Positions 7,994-15,044 of a stretch of DNA of 41,906 nt are shown piece by piece. The notes under the pieces were generated by a model that saw only the letters and a list, made by a program, of their open reading frames with translations, was not told the origin of the DNA and searched no databases. The position numbers and the translations under genes are program-made. The stretch's first letter is position 1. The number at the start of each line of letters is the position of its first letter. Source of the stretch: Saprospiraceae bacterium (lineage in GTDB: Bacteria; Bacteroidota; Bacteroidia; Chitinophagales; Saprospiraceae); NCBI GenBank assembly GCA_022448995.1, contig JAKVCT010000014.1, positions 1 to 41,906 on the forward strand, given 5' to 3'.

Positions 7994-9802
7994 ATGCAAA
8001 TTCCCCTATTTATAGTACAAACAGTTCTACTGACTTGTCTTGTCTTCAGTCTTAATGCACAACACTTTAGTATAGAAACTGTTCCCAATCCAAAGGAAAA
8101 CAGAAATGATTTTGTCAGTAATCCTGACCAGATTATAACTAGCGCAGAAGAGACTAAGTTAAATAAGTTATTGTATTATCTAGAGCGAGAAACTAGTATT
8201 GAAGTAGCTGTTGTACTTGTCAATTCTATAGGAGATCAAAAACCTGCTGATTTTGCTACAACCCTCATCAACTATTGGGGAGTGGGTAAAAGAGGTTTGA
8301 ATAATGGATTATTAGTCTTGATGGTTAAAGGGCAAAGACGTATTGAGTTTCGGACAGGTTATGGACTAGAAACTATCTTGACAGATATAGAATGTAAAGA
8401 TATACAGCAGAAGCATATGGTGCCTGCCTTCAAGGCAGAAAAATATGGTGTAGGGATACTACAAGGACTAAGTATTACTATTGGAACGCTATTAAAGAAG
8501 AGTATTCAAGATCCTAAGCGCTTAAAAAAAGCCTTGAATATGATTAATAATCAAGCTTATTTTGATAGCGAATTTGAAGTTCTTAATCAAAAAATTGCAC
8601 AAGAATATAGTAGCTTAGAACTTATTTTGGATAGCATTACTAATGAAGCAACACCTATAACTAATGAAAAATTATGGGTACTTGGATCTAAGACAAGCAA
8701 TAATCGAGCTTCTGAAGAAATATACAAACCACTTAAGAATAAAATTCCTCAGATGACAGAAAATCCATTCTTGAATATAAGTCTAATTATTCTTGACGAT
8801 TTCAAAATGCTATCTGCTTATGATGTTAAATTTAAATTCTTAGAAAGTATTGATGGGTCTACCTATGACCAAACAAACGAGCATCTTCTACTCCTCCACT
8901 TGCCCCAAAGTAAAACAACCAGTTTTATTAGGTATGGAAAGTCAACAATAACAACAGAGGTCATACAGCAACTAATTGTTAATTCTAAAGCTATCCCACA
9001 AGATAACTTTCAGCAACTAGATACCTTAGTCAGTAATATAGAAAAAGCGTATACAGACAATGCCTATCTACAGCGCATTCAAGATCAGGTAAAACAGAAT
9101 AAATTGCGTAGTATTAAGCATTATGCACCCGTAAGTTCTCCTCAAAACTCTGCTTGGGTAAGTGCAGGATGGATTTATTTTTATTCTACAATAGGTTTTA
9201 GCAGTTTAAGTCTTCTATTTATTCTATTATCCTTCGGACTCAAAGATCCCTACAAGAAACATGGTATTCTTCAGTTTTCAGGATTCAAATTTTGGATGTT
9301 TATCTTTCCAATTCCACATATTGGAATTTGGTATATCATCTCTAAACTTCAACACAAATACCGAAATGCGCCAAGGAATAGTAAAAAGAATGGCAAACCA
9401 ATGCATAAACTCAGCGAAAGAGAAGAAGACCGTTTTCTGAAAGAAGGACAAATCACAGAAGAAAAAATTAATTCTGTTCATTATGATGTTTGGACAACGA
9501 ATGACCACGATGATATCTTAATCTTACCTTACAAAACTTGGTTTAGTAGATATAGTTCTTGTTCTAGCTGTGGTTACAAAACTTACTATCAGGTTTACAA
9601 CCGAACAATTCGCGCAGCTACCTATTCCTCCTCAGGATTGGGAGAAAAGAAACACGCTTGTAAGAATTGTAATTATAGCCAAGTTCGTACCTATATCATT
9701 CCACGAAAAGAACGTTCTAGCAGTAGCTCAAGCAGTTCTTCTAGTGGAGGATCTTGGGGAGGAGGAAGTTCTGGAGGTGGTGGTGCTGGTAGCAGCTGGT
9801 AA
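7994..9802 (+). CDS. TPM-domain membrane protein (YgcG/Psb32-like) with zinc ribbon and Ser/Gly tail
   Basis: This 602-aa protein starts with a signal peptide (about residues 1-22, ending LNAQ). A TPM domain follows (about 36-170, containing FVSNPDQIITSAEETKLN, INYWGVGKRGLNNGLLVL and RTGYGLE). A segment of about 220 residues that I do not recognise follows, then hydrophobic stretches at about 393-415 and 432-450, and a CxxC...CxxC zinc ribbon (Cys 523, 526, 556, 559). The tail is Ser runs then Gly/Ser ending SSW; Gly/Ser-rich ends are common in this family. TPM proteins are membrane-associated; some have phosphatase activity or act in photosystem repair, but the role here is unknown. It starts 11 bases after the preceding gene. 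Confidence 0.85.
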   Translation: MQIPLFIVQTVLLTCLVFSLNAQHFSIETVPNPKENRNDFVSNPDQIITSAEETKLNKLLYYLERETSIEVAVVLVNSIGDQKPADFATTLINYWGVGKRGLNNGLLVLMVKGQRRIEFRTGYGLETILTDIECKDIQQKHMVPAFKAEKYGVGILQGLSITIGTLLKKSIQDPKRLKKALNMINNQAYFDSEFEVLNQKIAQEYSSLELILDSITNEATPITNEKLWVLGSKTSNNRASEEIYKPLKNKIPQMTENPFLNISLIILDDFKMLSAYDVKFKFLESIDGSTYDQTNEHLLLLHLPQSKTTSFIRYGKSTITTEVIQQLIVNSKAIPQDNFQQLDTLVSNIEKAYTDNAYLQRIQDQVKQNKLRSIKHYAPVSSPQNSAWVSAGWIYFYSTIGFSSLSLLFILLSFGLKDPYKKHGILQFSGFKFWMFIFPIPHIGIWYIISKLQHKYRNAPRNSKKNGKPMHKLSEREEDRFLKEGQITEEKINSVHYDVWTTNDHDDILILPYKTWFSRYSSCSSCGYKTYYQVYNRTIRAATYSSSGLGEKKHACKNCNYSQVRTYIIPRKERSSSSSSSSSSGGSWGGGSSGGGGAGSSW

Positions 9803-9990
9803 TAACTTCCTGTATACAGCTTTAATAGTTTGTAATATAAAAGATTCATACTTTTTTCAAATAAACTTAACTTTTTTAGAAAATACGCTCAACAGTACCT
9901 TATTTGGCAACGTTAATTTAAGTAGTTGGTTTAATGCACTAAAATAACCTCTGCAAATTAAGTGGCGTGTAATAAAAGTTTTATGAGTTA

Positions 9991-10087
9991 ATTAAGTGGC
10001 TAGCTTCGCTGTAGCCTAACTACGTTCTGTTCACTCAAGTTAACTCGTTCTAGATCTATTCTGTGATTACTTTTTCCTCGGACTTAA
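9991..10087 (-). repeat. Decayed inverted copy (C) of the 166-bp element
   Basis: Read on the minus strand, this segment resembles the 166-bp element with about 70 bases missing from the middle. It begins ATTAAG on the plus strand like the inverted end of the element. It retains the block with TAACTCGTTCTAGATCTATT and GATTACTTTTT, and ends CGGACTTAAA opposite the element's other end. Both ends being kept while the inside is lost fits a decayed miniature element. Confidence 0.55.
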
Positions 10088-10180
10088 AAACTATACTATT
10101 TGTCGGCTGATTTATGTAAAACCCTCATTGTATCCTATATTTTCAATTGAAATAAATCCATTTTATACTTCTAATGAAGC

Positions 10181-10257
10181 TAAGTAGATAGCCACAATTA
10201 ATTTGTATTTAATTTAATCAGCCTTTTTGCGCTGCACTTTGTTAAAAAGCCTCGTGA
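10181..10257. repeat. Right copy of the 77-bp inverted dispersed repeat
   Basis: This is the reverse complement of window bases 1-77 with one mismatch (76 of 77). The boundary at 10180/10181 is sharp. The GC-richer sequence just beyond (10258-10300, with CTACGTTTTTCGCCTCGTTC) probably continues the element, since the left copy is cut by the window edge. It lies 184 bases upstream of the MbnP-like gene. Confidence 0.9.
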
Positions 10258-10440
10258 TAGCCCTGCTATCCCTACGTTTTTCGCCTCGTTCAGCATCAAA
10301 AAATCTTGTAAATTATTATAAAATTAATTACGTCCACCTACTTACAAGAATATAAAAGAGGTTTAAATCTTTACTTTGAAAAACTTGTTTAATAGCTATT
10401 TTTTAACAGGTTTATTCTCAAAATCTAAATCTGAAGAATT

Positions 10441-11229
10441 ATGAAAAAGCATTTTTTTTCGTTCTTATTCTTAACATCTATTTTATTGACTTCTTTCTCC
10501 TCCTGTAAAGATAAGACAGAGGATACAGGAAGTCTAAAAATCACATTCAAAGCAGTCTATGATACGGAACCATTAGTACTTTATACCCAAGCTTATATGG
10601 ATGTCGCTAATAATTCTGAACTTACCCTACAGGTACTCAATTTTTTTATTTCCAATCTTAAAATAAAAGATGCTGAAGGAAATACGACTAATCTAAGTAC
10701 TGCAGAATATATTGATTTTTCCAATAATCACTCACAAGCCAGTACTGCTTCCTTGGGAGAGAGTATTGTGCTGACCGATATTAATGTAGGAGAATACACA
10801 AGCTTAGATTTTGGAATTGGCTTAGATGCAACAACAAATGCAACTACTCCTGGAGACTACAGTACTTCTTCTCCCCTATCTGACGTAGGAAATTATTGGT
10901 CTGCTTGGGACAGTTATATTTTTTCGAGAATGGAGGGTCGCTTCCAAGAATCTTGTTGCTCATCTCCTACCTCCTTCTTATATCATTCTGGAGTAGGCGA
11001 ATCTTACCAAGCAAGGAGCTTTAACAAGGCAATTAGTATAGCCGCAGACACAGAGACAGAATTGGTCATCCACCTAAATGTAAAAAAATTAATTTATCCA
11101 GATAATAAAAGTAATCAAATTAATATTACTCAAAATAATGTGTCGCACTCTGGTGATGTAGGAACAGAAGAATATCAAACTGCACTCAAAAGTATCATCA
11201 ATATAGCTGATGCTCTTTATATAGAATAA
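10441..11229 (+). CDS. MbnP-like lipoprotein
   Basis: This is a 262-aa exported protein. A hydrophobic signal sequence ends at a lipobox-like FSSC (Cys22), so it is probably an outer-membrane or periplasm-facing lipoprotein. The order of motifs fits the MbnP family: a beta strand GSLKITFKAVY, the FFISNLKIKDAEG block (68-80), a DFGIGLDA block (123-130) and the aromatic NYWSAWDSYIFSRMEG block (151-166). In methanobactin gene clusters, MbnP partners a di-haem enzyme, MbnH, that oxidises a tryptophan of MbnP to kynurenine to form a copper site. Here a di-haem peroxidase follows. Trp153 and Trp156 are the candidates to examine. An unusual SCCSS pair (Cys172-173) follows the aromatic block. No methanobactin precursor gene is seen. 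Confidence 0.8.
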   Translation: MKKHFFSFLFLTSILLTSFSSCKDKTEDTGSLKITFKAVYDTEPLVLYTQAYMDVANNSELTLQVLNFFISNLKIKDAEGNTTNLSTAEYIDFSNNHSQASTASLGESIVLTDINVGEYTSLDFGIGLDATTNATTPGDYSTSSPLSDVGNYWSAWDSYIFSRMEGRFQESCCSSPTSFLYHSGVGESYQARSFNKAISIAADTETELVIHLNVKKLIYPDNKSNQINITQNNVSHSGDVGTEEYQTALKSIINIADALYIE

Positions 11230-11411
11230 ATATTACTTATTCTATAACTAATTATGTCCACCTACTTATTAGAGGTTATTAAATAATAAAAAACTTTTGT
11301 TACAAAATATCATTACGAGGAATAATTATATTTTAATCTAAACACCAAAGGGAATAATCATTTACAGATATTTTCCAATTCCTATTTAGGGTTCTTTCGA
11401 AGCAAATTTAT

Positions 11412-11452
11412 GATTGACTATACTCGTTTTAGATCTATTCTCTGAATACTTA
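11412..11452 (-). repeat. Fragment (D) of the 166-bp element
   Basis: This stretch contains GACTATACTCGTTTTAGATC followed by TATTCTCTGAATACTTA. It matches the inverted form of one end region of the 166-bp element (GACTAAAATCATTCTAAATC then TATTCTACGATTACTT) and copy C in the same orientation. It is a short remnant with moderate identity. Confidence 0.45.
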
Positions 11453-11453
11453 G

Positions 11454-11497
11454 ACAATAGTCTTAGGATAAACGGACATTTTTCCTGAGACTATTGT
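11454..11497 (+). promoter_or_regulatory. Hairpin just upstream of the di-haem peroxidase
   Basis: ACAATAGTCT (11454-11463) pairs perfectly with AGACTATTGT (11488-11497). After one mismatch, AGGA (11465-11468) pairs with TCCT (11483-11486). There is no T-run after it, so it is not a typical terminator. Its position 31 bases before the start codon suggests a leader structure or a protein-binding palindrome. Confidence 0.5.
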
Positions 11498-11528
11498 TCT
11501 AACAAGATCTATAAATCATTATTTCATT

Positions 11529-12743
11529 ATGAAAAAGATAATTTATCTAAGTTGTTTTGCTGCTCTTGTACTTACAGGCTGTAAGGAAAAAATAGACAGC
11601 ATAGGTCCTTTATCACCTAACTATAATCTAACAGAACTTGAAGAACGTCTCGATACCATACCTTATTTCCCTACAGCTTATAATATGCCTGTAATTGATG
11701 GATTGCCACCTGTGGAAGTGCCCGCGGATAATCCAATGACAGAAGAAGGTGTTCGTTTAGGGAGGTTTTTGTTTTATGAAACAGAATTGTCTATTGATAA
11801 TACAGTTTCCTGTGGTTCTTGCCACCATGTAGATAAGGCTTTCACAGATGGTTTGGACTTTTCCATCGGTGTCAATGGCGCAAGGACTACTAGAAATAGT
11901 ATGTCCTTGATTAATATTGCTTACAGCGAAAAACAAAACAGCATACATAATCTTATGTGGGATGGTTCGTTCTCAACCTTGGAACAACAAATTTTAGAAG
12001 GGCCTGTAACCAATTCATTAGAAATGGCTAATACCTGGGAAGAGGTAGAAACACGTTTGCGGGCACATAATCATTATCCTCGTATGTTTCGTCAAGCATT
12101 TGGTATTACAGATAAGAGTGAAATTAACAGAGAACTAGTTGCTAAAGCTATTGCTCAGTTTGAACGCACACTCAATTCTGCAGCCTCTAGATATGATCAA
12201 CATGAGTTTGTCCCATTTGAGTACATGGACGAGCAAGAACTCCGAGGAATGCAATTATTTATTGGAGATGCAGGAAGTGTCAATGCAGGAAAAGATGGTG
12301 AATGTGCTCATTGCCATAGTTTTACAAGAGATAAGGCTGTCTTTGGACGGTTTAACTTTAGTAATAATGGATTAGACAGCACAGGCAATAGTTTTATGTT
12401 TCCTGATCCTGGATTTGGTGCAGTTACGGGGAATATAGGCGATAATGGTAAATTCAAAGAAGTTACTTTACGTAACATTGCATTGACAGCTCCTTATATG
12501 CATGATGGTCGTTTCAATACATTAGAAGAAGTAATGGATCACTATGTTTCTATCGGTCATGGAACTTCCTCACCAAATGTATCAAACGAGTTGACCACAG
12601 CTCCTGATTTACCAAACCTAACTCAGCAAGAACAAGACGATATCGTAGCCTTTTTGCATGCACTAACAGATACTTCTTATGTTAATAAGGTAGAGTGGTC
12701 AGATCCCTTTTCTCAAGAGAACCCTTGGCAAGAAAACCAATAA
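11529..12743 (+). CDS. Di-haem cytochrome c peroxidase / MauG / MbnH family lipoprotein
   Basis: This 404-aa exported protein has a signal sequence ending in lipobox LTGC (Cys18). Two c-type haem sites, CGSCH (95-99) and CAHCH (259-263), mark the bacterial di-haem peroxidase superfamily. The LRNIALTAPYMHDGRF block (about 314-329) holds the Met/His region near the second haem. The superfamily includes H2O2-reducing CcpA enzymes, MauG and MbnH, which make oxidative protein modifications. The upstream MbnP-like gene points to an MbnH-like role, while true peroxidase activity remains possible. It needs the cytochrome c maturation system, not encoded here. A very long hairpin follows the gene. Confidence 0.9.
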   Translation: MKKIIYLSCFAALVLTGCKEKIDSIGPLSPNYNLTELEERLDTIPYFPTAYNMPVIDGLPPVEVPADNPMTEEGVRLGRFLFYETELSIDNTVSCGSCHHVDKAFTDGLDFSIGVNGARTTRNSMSLINIAYSEKQNSIHNLMWDGSFSTLEQQILEGPVTNSLEMANTWEEVETRLRAHNHYPRMFRQAFGITDKSEINRELVAKAIAQFERTLNSAASRYDQHEFVPFEYMDEQELRGMQLFIGDAGSVNAGKDGECAHCHSFTRDKAVFGRFNFSNNGLDSTGNSFMFPDPGFGAVTGNIGDNGKFKEVTLRNIALTAPYMHDGRFNTLEEVMDHYVSIGHGTSSPNVSNELTTAPDLPNLTQQEQDDIVAFLHALTDTSYVNKVEWSDPFSQENPWQENQ

Positions 12744-12770
12744 AATAAAGTGCTTCACGAAGTTAAAACA

Positions 12771-12828
12771 ACTTATATAAACTAAAGGAGGCTGTCTTTT
12801 CAGACAGCCTCCTTTAGTTTATATAAGT
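12771..12828. terminator. 26-bp perfect hairpin after the peroxidase gene
   Basis: Bases 12771-12796 are perfectly complementary to 12803-12828 around a 6-base loop (TTTTCA). The core is GGAGGCTGTC / GACAGCCTCC, extended by an AT-rich stem that contains ACTAAA / TTTAGT. It starts 27 bases after the stop. The AT part supplies T-rich flanks on both strands, so it can work in either direction. It is adjacent to the 166-bp repeat copy B. Confidence 0.8.
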
Positions 12829-12836
12829 CAGGAGTT

Positions 12837-13002
12837 CTTAAGTAAGAGGACAAAAGTAATCGTAGAATAGATTTAGAATGATTTTAGTCAGATTCAAGGA
12901 GCAGAACATAGCTGTAGTGGGCTATAGCAAGGCTCTATGAAGCATGAGATGCCTTAAAATCGGCTAAAGATAACTATAAAAACATTTGGACTGTTACTTA
13001 AT
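12837..13002 (+). repeat. 166-bp MITE-like dispersed repeat, copy B
   Basis: This is the same length and orientation as 6118-6283, with no gaps in the alignment. It starts CTTAAGTAA and ends GTTACTTAAT. The central hairpin is kept with a changed loop: CTGTAG-TGGG-CTATAG, where one Watson-Crick pair has become a G-U wobble. The sequence from 13003 to 13091 is AT-rich and holds nothing else that I recognise. Confidence 0.8.
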
Positions 13003-13091
13003 TCAGTATTAACCTAATTAATTGGTAATCAGAAAAATACAATATTATTTTAAAAAATAAGAACTATAGACAGGCTCTTAATTCTATTCTT

Positions 13092-13814
13092 TTACTCAAA
13101 CTCGAATGGTTCAGAATTGATTAAGATATCACCATAATTCAAACGAACTTCCTTTCCATTTTCTGTTTTCAAACGCAAAGACTTCTTGTTTGCATTTCTG
13201 TCTCCAGCAATCCCACGTACCTCTTCAGTATTGCGGTTATTCACTTCTGTTCGCGGTGCACTTTTGACCATTTTCTCAAAGTCTTCCACACTTACGTCAG
13301 AGACAATCTTGTATTCAATATTAATTTTATTATTAATTTTCTTCAAATTCATCTTCACATCTTTAGAAAGAGCTCTACCAGTTGTTTTCTCTGCAAGAGC
13401 AACTACTGTACTAATATCTTTAACCAGACGATCACCATTTCTAATAAAATTAGAAGGTGTTTTTGCATAAATAGAAAGGCTCTCTTCTAAGTGAATACCT
13501 TTGATTGTTACAACCTTTTCTAAATTAGGCATATTAATGCTCATTTCATTCCCTTCTACTACAGGCTCCATCGAGTAGCGTCCTGCTTTAATCAACTGTT
13601 TAACAATAGGTTCAGGCATATTGGTCTTGATTTCAAGAATGAAACGAATAGTCGGTTCTTCCCAAGCCTCTGCGACCATACCTTCATGTGCAAACGCCAT
13701 AATAACAGCATCTACTCCAGCTGGATCTATTGTTTTTACTAATTTAGTGTCTTGAGCAAAAGCAGACAAGCTACCTTGTAGTAACAAACAAAGCAAAAAA
13801 AGTTTTTTCATCAT
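13092..13814 (-). CDS. Secreted hypothetical protein, paralogue of the 14073-14711 gene
   Basis: This is a 240-aa protein with a clear signal peptide (MMKKLFLLCLLLQGSLSAFA, cleavage before QD), so periplasmic or secreted. It shares blocks with the next upstream gene: EIKTNMPEPIVKQLIKAGRYSME (about 67-89), NLEKVVTIKGIHLEE (about 102-116), and a C-terminal GDILINSEPFEFE. An extra, basic stretch (KSAPRTEVNNRNTEEVRG) precedes the C-terminal strand. The family is not one I recognise, and no catalytic motif is visible. The Met-Met start offers two ATG codons three bases apart; either is possible. The gap to the paralogue contains a terminator, so the two are likely separate units. Confidence 0.8.
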   Translation of the reverse strand: MMKKLFLLCLLLQGSLSAFAQDTKLVKTIDPAGVDAVIMAFAHEGMVAEAWEEPTIRFILEIKTNMPEPIVKQLIKAGRYSMEPVVEGNEMSINMPNLEKVVTIKGIHLEESLSIYAKTPSNFIRNGDRLVKDISTVVALAEKTTGRALSKDVKMNLKKINNKINIEYKIVSDVSVEDFEKMVKSAPRTEVNNRNTEEVRGIAGDRNANKKSLRLKTENGKEVRLNYGDILINSEPFEFE

Positions 13815-14017
13815 AATAGTTTTTAAGTTTAAGCTTGTAAAGCGATTTTGAGTAAGTAATCAAAGTAACTGGACAATTGAAATATTTGAAAATACTTGAC
13901 CAATTAATAAATTATTGGGTATAATAAAAGCATCTATTACTAAAGTGATTTTTGCTCAAAAAAATTCCCAAAGTTAGATTTTATATAGCTATTATTATAC
14001 CAAAATAGGGCAAATAA

Positions 14018-14048
14018 AAAACCGCAAACTCAGTAGGAATGCGGTTTT
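14018..14048 (-). terminator. Terminator after the 14073-14711 gene
   Basis: AAAACCGCA (14018-14026) pairs with TGCGGTTTT (14040-14048) around a 13-base loop, with T-rich sequence on the minus strand after the stem. It lies 25 bases past the stop of the minus-strand gene. The rest of the gap to the 13092-13814 gene is AT-rich without other features. Confidence 0.75.
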
Positions 14049-14072
14049 ATTGATTATATCTCCAAGTGATTT

Positions 14073-14711
14073 TTATTTAAATTCTAGAGGTTTACCATCG
14101 ATAATAATATCACCATTTTCTAAAGCTTCTGTATCTATCTCCAAATCTCCTATTTGAGTAAACTTGATGGTTATATTTTCTTTAGCTAAAGCTTTCACAA
14201 CAATATTATTATGAATAGTCTTTAATTCTGCAGCAGTAGAACGTCCTTGCGTACGATCAGCCATTGCTAATACCATTTCAGGATCTTTTTTCAAGACACC
14301 ATTATCCAAAATATACATATCAGGTGTCATTGCATGCACAATGATCTCTTCTTCCAAATCAATTCCTTTGATTGTTACTGCTTTTTCTAGATTGGGAATA
14401 TTGATAGCAAATTCTCCATTTTCTAAATTACCTTCCATCCCATAGCGTCCAACCTTTACCAGTTGTTCCATAATACTGGTTGGCATATTGGTCTTAATTT
14501 CTAACTCAACACGCATTAATCCATCATCATTGTCCCAAAACTCTGAAGTTACCTTATCGGCATTTGCAAATTTAAAGTTGATTGCGTCTACTTTGGAAGT
14601 TCCTAAATCATCTTTGAACTCTTTCATATCAAAAGACTTCACCAATGTTTTTTGTGCAAAAGAAATGTTAGCAAAAAGTGCAAAGACTAGCAAAAATGAT
14701 AATTTGTTCAT
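14073..14711 (-). CDS. Secreted hypothetical protein, paralogue of the 13092-13814 gene
   Basis: This 212-aa protein has a signal peptide (MNKLSFLLVFALFANISFA, cleavage before QK). Shared blocks with its neighbour are EIKTNMPTSIMEQLVKVGRYGMEG, NLEKAVTIKGIDLEEE and the terminal GDIIIDGKPLEFK. The body appears to be mostly beta strand. It is a separate branch of the same small family, from an old tandem duplication. Function is unknown. A terminator follows the gene. Confidence 0.8.
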   Translation of the reverse strand: MNKLSFLLVFALFANISFAQKTLVKSFDMKEFKDDLGTSKVDAINFKFANADKVTSEFWDNDDGLMRVELEIKTNMPTSIMEQLVKVGRYGMEGNLENGEFAINIPNLEKAVTIKGIDLEEEIIVHAMTPDMYILDNGVLKKDPEMVLAMADRTQGRSTAAELKTIHNNIVVKALAKENITIKFTQIGDLEIDTEALENGDIIIDGKPLEFK

Positions 14712-15044
14712 AGTTTGTTTTTTTCTGGTAAGTAAGTATATATTGTTTTTAGGTATCCTACAAACGGTTTGTTTGGGTTATTTATTGTTACCTCTTTTGA
14801 GGAGGAATAACAAAACACTAACTTTTATTCAAAAATAATTCCGTTTTATCCTTTTTTTTAAAAAAAAATTAAGGTTTTTTACATAATATCTGAAATTTTC
14901 TATTGAAGTCATTTCAATACAGATAACAGATCTGTAGCTAAGTACTTGGGAGTCAAGATAAAGCTACTTTTATATTTCATGGTGAAACTACAAGCCCTCC
15001 AAGGAGCTACAGGCTTTAGCCTTCGATCTATACACTCCCCAAAA
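14712..15044. other. Intergenic region with palindromic segments
   Basis: No gene is supported. On the left is a stem-loop of TTGTTA (about 14785-14790) with TAACAA (about 14808-14813), which could lie in the leader of the 14073-14711 gene. On the right, TTGGGAGT (14946-14953) is inverted as ACTCCCCAA (15033-15041) with one extra C. Inside that pair, AAGCC-CTCC-AA-GGAG-CTACA-GGCTT forms a nested hairpin (14992-15016). This GC-richer island may be a further dispersed element or a termination region for the downstream TPR gene. Confidence 0.4.

Larger units (their letters stand above)
9803..10440. other. 638-base repeat-rich intergenic region
   Basis: No gene is supported here. The region holds ATTAAGTGGC twice (9957-9966 and 9991-10000), a decayed inverted copy of the 166-bp element (9991-10087), and the right copy of the 77-bp inverted repeat (10181-10257). 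AT-rich sequence with ATTACGTCCACCTACTTA (10327-10344) leads into the MbnP-like gene. A similar ATTATGTCCACCTACTTA lies at 11250-11267, just after that gene, so the MbnP-like gene is bracketed by this short direct repeat. Confidence 0.6.
11230..11528. other. Intergenic region between MbnP-like and peroxidase genes
   Basis: This is a 299-base gap without a gene. It contains a fragment of the 166-bp element (11412-11452) directly followed by a strong hairpin (11454-11497), which ends 31 bases before the peroxidase start. The gap is long for an operon, so the two genes may be separately regulated. Confidence 0.5.

Noticed and set aside
9570-9947. A 125-codon open frame overlapping the end of the TPM gene on the same strand
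   Set aside because: It lies in another frame of the zinc-ribbon and Ser/Gly coding region, and its protein has no recognisable features. The TPM frame carries the clear domain signals.
11454-11497. Terminator for the MbnP-like gene
   Set aside because: The stem is strong but has no T-run, and lies 225 bases after the MbnP stop and 31 bases before the next start. A leader or operator role is more likely.
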